The position numbers were made by a program, and so were the translations under genes. Positions 6,188 to 9,461 of a stretch of 9,461 nt of DNA are shown here, in pieces. The stretch is from Clostridiaceae bacterium (GTDB lineage Bacteria; Bacillota; Clostridia; Acetivibrionales; DTU013), in the NCBI GenBank assembly GCA_012799845.1, contig JAAZKL010000095.1:1-9461 (forward strand), read 5' to 3'. The notes under the pieces were generated by a model. The model was given only the letters and a program-made list of their open reading frames with translations, searched no databases and was not told the origin of the DNA. How positions within the stretch are numbered: the stretch's first letter is position 1; each line of letters opens with the position of its first letter.

Positions 6188-7378
6188 ATGAAGATCTTAC
6201 TGATAATAATATATCTCGCTTTTATCAGCCTGGGCCTCCCGGATTCGCTTCTCGGGAGTGCCTGGCCCGCGATGAGGGCAGAGCTTGGTGCGCCAGTGCC
6301 GACAGCCGGCTGGCTTGCTATGACGATCAGCCTGGGAACTATCATATCAAGCCTGTTCTCAAGCAAAATCATAAACAGGTTCAAAACAGGGAAAGTGACA
6401 GCGGTCAGCGTCGCAATGACTGCAGTCGCTTTATTTGGATTTGCGTTCGCGCCGTCAGTGTGGTTCCTGTTCCTCATGGCTGTCCCGCTGGGGCTTGGAG
6501 CCGGCAGTATCGATGCAGGCCTGAACAATTTCGTAGCGCTGCACTACAAATCGAGCCATATGAACTGGCTCCACTGTTTCTGGGGGATAGGCGCAACTGT
6601 TGGACCGATGATAATGGCATATCATATTGCGACACAAAATGGCTGGCGATTCGGATATATCACCATTGCCGCGATCCAGGCCGTACTTGTTGTGGTACTC
6701 TTCGCTTCACTGGGGCTATGGCGGAACGGTACCGGTGAAAGCAGTCCAGCGGACAATAATGAAGAAACAAGATACATTACCAACCGGGAAGCGCTGAGGC
6801 TCCCAAATGCCAGGCTGGCTATGGTGGGCTTTATATTCTTCAGCGCTACTGAAGTCACCACAGGGCTGTGGTGCAGCAGCTATCTTTCCGTGTATCACGG
6901 GTTTTCGGCCGCAGATGCGGCAACAGTCGCTTCCTGCTTTTACGGAGGGATAACAGTCGGGAGGCTGATATCCGGATTTATATCGATGAAGGTAAAAAGC
7001 CCGGATCTTATGAGATGGGGACAGTTAACATGTGTGGCGGGAGCACTGCTGATCATCTTGCCCCTGCCGCCGGCTTTCGCTGTCGCCGGAATCGTGCTTA
7101 TAGGGCTGGGGACTGCGCCCGTTTTTCCGGCCATGCTCCACGAAACTCCGAACAGGTTCGGCAAGGATTTATCGCAGGCGATCGTAGGGCTCGAGATGGC
7201 GGTCGCATATATAGGAGGCACCACCGCAGCGCCCCTGTTTGGACAGCTTGCGTTGGTCATCGGCATAAGGCTGTTTCCGTACTTTTTATTGGCGTGCATC
7301 CTCATAATGTTTGCTTCATCAGAACTGCTGCAGAAAAGGATCCTGCGCAAAGCGGCAGGTGCGGGGAATACGGAATAG
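6188..7378 (+). CDS. MFS transporter, probable sugar permease
   Basis: A 396-aa integral membrane protein with two blocks of about six membrane segments. They are split by a hydrophilic loop at about residues 176-207 (RNGTGESS...NREALRLPNAR), the usual cytoplasmic loop of the major facilitator superfamily. The first helix reads LAFISLGLPDSLLGSAWP; the short basic loop between helices 2 and 3 is SKIINRFKTGK. The conserved stretch GLGAGSIDAGLNNFVALHY followed by NWLHCFWGIGATVGP is typical of the sugar-type MFS group common in Clostridia. The substrate cannot be deduced. The ATG has AAGGA (6177-6181) six bases upstream. Stop TAG is followed at once by an in-frame TGA. It lies downstream of malic enzyme without a clear promoter of its own, and convergent with the AraC regulator. 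Family certain, sugar role probable. Confidence 0.92.
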   Translation: MKILLIIIYLAFISLGLPDSLLGSAWPAMRAELGAPVPTAGWLAMTISLGTIISSLFSSKIINRFKTGKVTAVSVAMTAVALFGFAFAPSVWFLFLMAVPLGLGAGSIDAGLNNFVALHYKSSHMNWLHCFWGIGATVGPMIMAYHIATQNGWRFGYITIAAIQAVLVVVLFASLGLWRNGTGESSPADNNEETRYITNREALRLPNARLAMVGFIFFSATEVTTGLWCSSYLSVYHGFSAADAATVASCFYGGITVGRLISGFISMKVKSPDLMRWGQLTCVAGALLIILPLPPAFAVAGIVLIGLGTAPVFPAMLHETPNRFGKDLSQAIVGLEMAVAYIGGTTAAPLFGQLALVIGIRLFPYFLLACILIMFASSELLQKRILRKAAGAGNTE

Positions 7379-7458
7379 TGAACAGGAAAGATCAAAAATG
7401 GATAGCGGACAGGTAAAAGTAAAAAAGTGAATAGCGGACGGGTAAAATAAAAGTAAAG
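7372..7458 (+). repeat. About 29-bp tandem repeat starting at the MFS stop codon
   Basis: Three units begin near 7372, 7400 and 7429. Units 2 and 3 share ATAGCGGAC-R-GGTAAAA (7402-7418 and 7431-7447) with one A/G difference. Unit 1 is the gene end itself: ATAGTGAACAGGAAA from 7375 aligns to ATAGCGGACAGGTAAA. The first copy therefore includes the TAG stop. Spacing is 27 bp, then 29 bp. Confidence 0.7.
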
Positions 7459-7541
7459 AATAAAGACAGAAGAAAAGAGCAAATGAGAACAGATAACAGA
7501 AGTAAAAACAAAAGCAAAAACAAGATGCCAGATAAGAGGCG

Positions 7542-7569
7542 AGATACAAGGGGTAAGATACAAGAAGTA
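7542..7569 (+). repeat. 14-bp tandem repeat in the MFS downstream region
   Basis: AGATACAAGGGGTA (7542-7555) is followed directly by AGATACAAGAAGTA (7556-7569); both differences are G/A transitions. A decayed relative (AGATAAGAGGCG) lies just before. The whole stretch 7379-7575 is strongly purine-rich on the plus strand. Confidence 0.65.
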
Positions 7570-7631
7570 AGAAATAGTACCCTGGACTTAAGTTTAAGGG
7601 TCCATGATTTAGATACACGAAAGGAGCAGAA

Positions 7632-7661
7632 AAAGGGGAAAGCCCTTAGGCCTTCCCCTTT
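7632..7661. terminator. Terminator between MFS and AraC genes, probably bidirectional
   Basis: A 13-position stem (7632-7644 with 7649-7661, one A-C mismatch) with the loop CTTA and a GGGGAA/TTCCCC core. On the minus strand it ends in CCCCTTTTTC, a good T-run for the AraC transcript. On the plus strand only TTT ends the stem. It lies 254 bp after the MFS stop and 335 bp after the AraC stop. Confidence 0.8.
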
Positions 7662-7663
7662 AC

Positions 7664-7996
7664 TGTATCTGCCTTATTGCCTGCAGCCGAGGAGGAAGCA
7701 AATACAGCTATTTTACAGCGTTGCGAGGTATGTATTGATTTATTGCTGTGAATGATCCATTCCGCATGCGGACCATTGCCGGGTTCGCGCTGTTGCTGCG
7801 CAAGGTTCATTATTGCATACAAACCGACTGTTACAATACCTGCTATTTATAGTATCGCATACTTACCGAAGAAATTGGTTACAATACAGTAAATTTTACT
7901 TAACAAGATTATTACAATGGCTGGATTTCAATGCAAATATTGCGAAAGATGAAAAAGAACTGCGGATATCACAGTGAATGAAACTGACGGGTCCGG
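7664..7996. other. Intergenic region downstream of the AraC gene
   Basis: I find no gene in these 333 bp. TTACAAT occurs three times (7831, 7879 and 7912), the first two within GTTACAATAC. An inverted repeat AGTAAA-T-TTTACT lies at 7888-7900. The area 7800-7960 is AT-rich. It could hold an untranslated 3' region or a regulatory site, but nothing decisive is seen. Confidence 0.5.
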
Positions 7997-8851
7997 TCAC
8001 ATACCGGCCTTGCGGTAATAGGATGGGGAACAGCCCTTTATTTTCTTGAATATTCGGTTGAATGTAGTAAGACTGTTGAAACCGGAATCCAGGGAAATCT
8101 CCAGGATCGACCTTTCCGTGGATTTCAGCAGCTTTGCAGCCTGCTTTACCCTGTAAGTGTTAAGGTAGCCCAGGAAGCTTTGTCCCGTATATTCCTTGAA
8201 AAGCCTTGAAAAATAATATTCACTGAAACCTGCCGCCTGCGATACGTCCTTTAGTGTGATTTGCAGGGGATAATTCCGCTCAATGTATTCAAACGCTTTG
8301 TTGATCTGCATCAATCCGGCCACGGTCCTGCTCTTCGTGTTCCCTGTGTCCGGAGATGAACCGGCCAGATGCCTTGACACCAGGACAATGATGTCGAATA
8401 TCCTGGCGTTTAGAGACAGCGCATATGCGTAATCCTTCTTTTCATGCTCATGGATGAGCTCTGTCACGCACTTTTCAACTGAGGCCCTTAGCTGGGGGCA
8501 GAGATCATCACCTATTTTGGTTGTTTTTTCCATATAAGGCCTTACATCGTTGATGCCGCCGAAGCCGTCAAGCGACGATATGTTGAACTGGATGAAATAC
8601 CTTTTCCCGTTCTTGCTGCATGAGATGATCTCGTGGATCTCTCCTGCCGGGATAAGCAGCAGTTCGCCATCCGTTAGCGTGTGATCCGATCCCGCCACGC
8701 TGATGCAACAGGTGCCCGCGGCGTTATAAACCAACTCGGCCGCATTGTGCCAGTGCATCGGGTATCTGAACTCATCTGCTGTATTTTCTACAAGCCGGAA
8801 GGGATAACGCTCAGTGAAAAGTCCCTTCTCATGAAGACCCTCTAGTTTCAT
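7997..8851 (-). CDS. AraC-family transcriptional regulator
   Basis: A 284-aa cytoplasmic regulator. The N-terminal cupin-like sensor domain (about residues 15-110) shows the family pattern MHWHNAAELVY (H33, H35, E39) and LTDGELLLIPAGEIHEI. The C-terminal AraC DNA-binding domain (about residues 185-284) has two helix-turn-helix units: ITLKDVSQAAGFSEYYFSRLFKEY, then ILEISLDSGFNSLTTFNRIFKK, ending in GCSPSYYRK. Such regulators usually sense sugars and activate carbohydrate genes. The ligand is unknown, and the nearby MFS gene is only convergent, so a link is speculative. The ATG at 8851 is preceded by GAGGTG on the minus strand. A nested inverted repeat covers the ribosome binding site and putative promoter, suggesting autoregulation. 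Family call is certain. Confidence 0.95.
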   Translation of the reverse strand: MKLEGLHEKGLFTERYPFRLVENTADEFRYPMHWHNAAELVYNAAGTCCISVAGSDHTLTDGELLLIPAGEIHEIISCSKNGKRYFIQFNISSLDGFGGINDVRPYMEKTTKIGDDLCPQLRASVEKCVTELIHEHEKKDYAYALSLNARIFDIIVLVSRHLAGSSPDTGNTKSRTVAGLMQINKAFEYIERNYPLQITLKDVSQAAGFSEYYFSRLFKEYTGQSFLGYLNTYRVKQAAKLLKSTERSILEISLDSGFNSLTTFNRIFKKIKGCSPSYYRKAGM

Positions 8852-8854
8852 GTG

Positions 8855-8892
8855 AACACCTCGGTATCATATTACCAGATACCTTGGGTGTT
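8855..8892 (-). promoter_or_regulatory. Nested inverted repeat over the AraC gene promoter and ribosome binding site
   Basis: Outer arms AACACC (8855-8860) and GGTGTT (8887-8892) enclose inner arms GGTATC (8863-8868) and GATACC (8878-8883) around a 9-base centre. The AraC gene's GAGGTG site lies in one outer arm, and the putative -10 is in the centre. It may be an operator or an RNA hairpin hiding the ribosome binding site. Confidence 0.5.
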
Positions 8893-8897
8893 CGCAA
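8869..8897 (-). promoter_or_regulatory. Candidate promoter for the AraC gene
   Basis: On the minus strand TTGCGA (8892-8897, 4 of 6) and TAATAT (8869-8874, 4 of 6) are separated by exactly 17 bp. The leader would be only about 11 nt, which is short, so the true start may be further upstream. Confidence 0.35.
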
Positions 8898-8908
8898 TGT
8901 GACTGGAT

Positions 8909-9052
8909 TGACGGGAACAGTTCCTGGACTGACGGGGGACGGTTCCTGGACGGTCACCTGAACCGTCCCCGACAATCCTGACACCAGAACCGTCCCCGTC
9001 AATTCTGACACCAGAACCGTAACCTGACAATCCTGTTACAAGAGCCGTCACC
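8909..9052. repeat. GGGGACGGTTC / GAACCGTCCCC intergenic repeat cluster
   Basis: Two 21-22-bp units of TGACGGG-x-ACGGTTCCTGGAC type (8909-8929, 8930-8951) face three and a half 27-28-bp units of the opposite orientation (8961-8987, 8988-9014, 9015-9042, 9043-9052), each starting AACCGT or AGCCGT. The two sets meet in an 11-bp perfect hairpin: GGGGACGGTTC (8935-8945) and GAACCGTCCCC (8960-8970), with a 14-base loop. From memory, GGGGACGGTTC words are common intergenic repeats in Clostridia genomes; their function is not known to me. Confidence 0.8.
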
Positions 9053-9071
9053 ATAGCTATCCATTGGAGGA

Positions 9072-9228
9072 GGGTGTACAAAAATTTGATTGTTGCAAGT
9101 GGAAATCGAAATTTTATTGAAATGTGTCAATAAATTGGTTTTCATAATTTGGTTTTCAGCACATTATGTAGTCTTGGCTCTGCAGAATTGCCGGACACGG
9201 CACACAACACTCAAATTTTTGTACACCC
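9072..9228. mobile_element. 157-bp MITE-like element with 24-bp terminal inverted repeats
   Basis: The left end GGGTGTACAAAAATTTGA (9072-9089) and the right end 9211-9228 are perfect 18-bp inverted repeats. After one mismatch, five more pairs follow (TGTTG 9091-9095 with CAACA 9205-9209), giving 23 of 24. The 109-bp interior is AT-rich and has no gene. It contains a 14-bp tandem repeat (9131-9144, 9145-9158; one difference, TAAATTGGTTTTCA in the first copy). No target-site duplication is evident, so it is either an old internally deleted insertion element or a non-transposon inverted repeat. Confidence 0.55.
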
Positions 9229-9280
9229 AGCCTTTATTTCCCGTGGAAATAATGTTCCTGAGCAGTGCATCCCGAAAACA

Positions 9281-9310
9281 AAAAAGCCCTGCTGGGCAAC
9301 AGGGCTTTTT
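9281..9310. terminator. Strong bidirectional Rho-independent terminator
   Basis: AAAAAGCCCTG (9281-9291) and CAGGGCTTTTT (9300-9310) form a perfect 11-bp stem with an 8-base loop, with A-run and T-run on the two sides. No gene in the window points at it from the left. It most likely ends a minus-strand gene lying beyond the right edge. Confidence 0.85.
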
Positions 9311-9367
9311 AACACGCAAACTGTTTGATTCTAGCGCGTAAACTGTTCGACTCAGTAAATTCCACGT

Positions 9368-9461
9368 TCCATATCGGCGCTCAGGTCGAAATATGTGCTT
9401 GGATCCATATCGGCGCACCGAATCAGTATGGCGCACCGAATCAGTATGGCGCACCGAATCA
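9368..9461 (-). repeat. 18-bp tandem repeat at the right window edge
   Basis: Units 9412-9429 and 9430-9447 are identical, and 9448-9461 is the first 14 bases of a third. To the left the units decay but keep phase: TCCATATCGGCGC recurs at 9368-9380 and 9404-9416, exactly 36 bp (two periods) apart. On the minus strand each good unit starts TGATTCGG, i.e. with a stop codon. By analogy with the other genes here, this should be the 3' flank of a minus-strand gene just outside the window. Confidence 0.8.

Noticed and set aside
7483..7755. Plus-strand open frame of 90 aa after the MFS gene
   Set aside because: It runs through purine-rich repeats and a terminator hairpin, has no ribosome binding site, and is lysine-rich because of base composition.
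9164..9454. Minus-strand open frame of 96 aa at the right edge
   Set aside because: It crosses the tandem repeat, a strong terminator and the end of the MITE-like element; its protein is low complexity at the start, as expected for translated repeats.
9394..9461. CRISPR array
   Set aside because: The repeats here and elsewhere are contiguous with no unique spacers between them, and there are no cas genes.

Overview
The window looks like chromosomal DNA of an anaerobic low-to-mid GC Gram-positive, most likely in the Clostridia. Reasons seen in the sequence: strong AGGAGG-type ribosome binding sites, a rubrerythrin, a Bacillota-type LexA operator (CGAAC-N4-GTTCG), a lipoprotein-type serpin, and intergenic GGGGACGGTTC-type repeats. 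No species can be named from sequence alone.

Layout, left to right. An AEC-family permease runs leftward off the window (its start is at 582). A rubrerythrin (880-1470, +) converges on a small LexA-box-controlled zinc-ribbon protein (1624-1830, -). Next on the minus strand is a secreted lipoprotein serpin (2134-3386) broken by one missing base. Divergent from it is a YgjP/DUF45-type metallopeptidase (3622-4353, +). Then come a short malic enzyme (4737-5918, +) and a sugar-type MFS transporter (6188-7378, +). An AraC-family regulator (7997-8851, -) converges on the MFS gene. The last 610 bp have no gene. They hold a nested inverted repeat upstream of araC, a GGGGACGGTTC repeat cluster, a 157-bp MITE-like element with 24-bp terminal inverted repeats, a strong terminator, and an 18-bp tandem repeat cut by the window edge. 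The genes do not form one pathway. Malate-to-pyruvate conversion, peroxide defence and sugar uptake are ordinary housekeeping of an anaerobe; the SOS-linked small protein and the serpin are the accessory part.

The most unusual property is not a gene. Many genes are followed by short, locus-specific, degenerate tandem repeats of 18-30 bp, and at four genes the first repeat unit is the gene's own 3' end including its stop codon (rubrerythrin, zinc-ribbon protein, metallopeptidase, MFS). Where copies align without gaps, they differ almost only by transitions. The same kind of duplication occurs inside the serpin, as four 21-bp units encoding a heptad tether, and at the right window edge, where it predicts a minus-strand gene ending just outside. 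The second notable point is the LexA box placed at the start site of a small cysteine-rich protein of unknown function.
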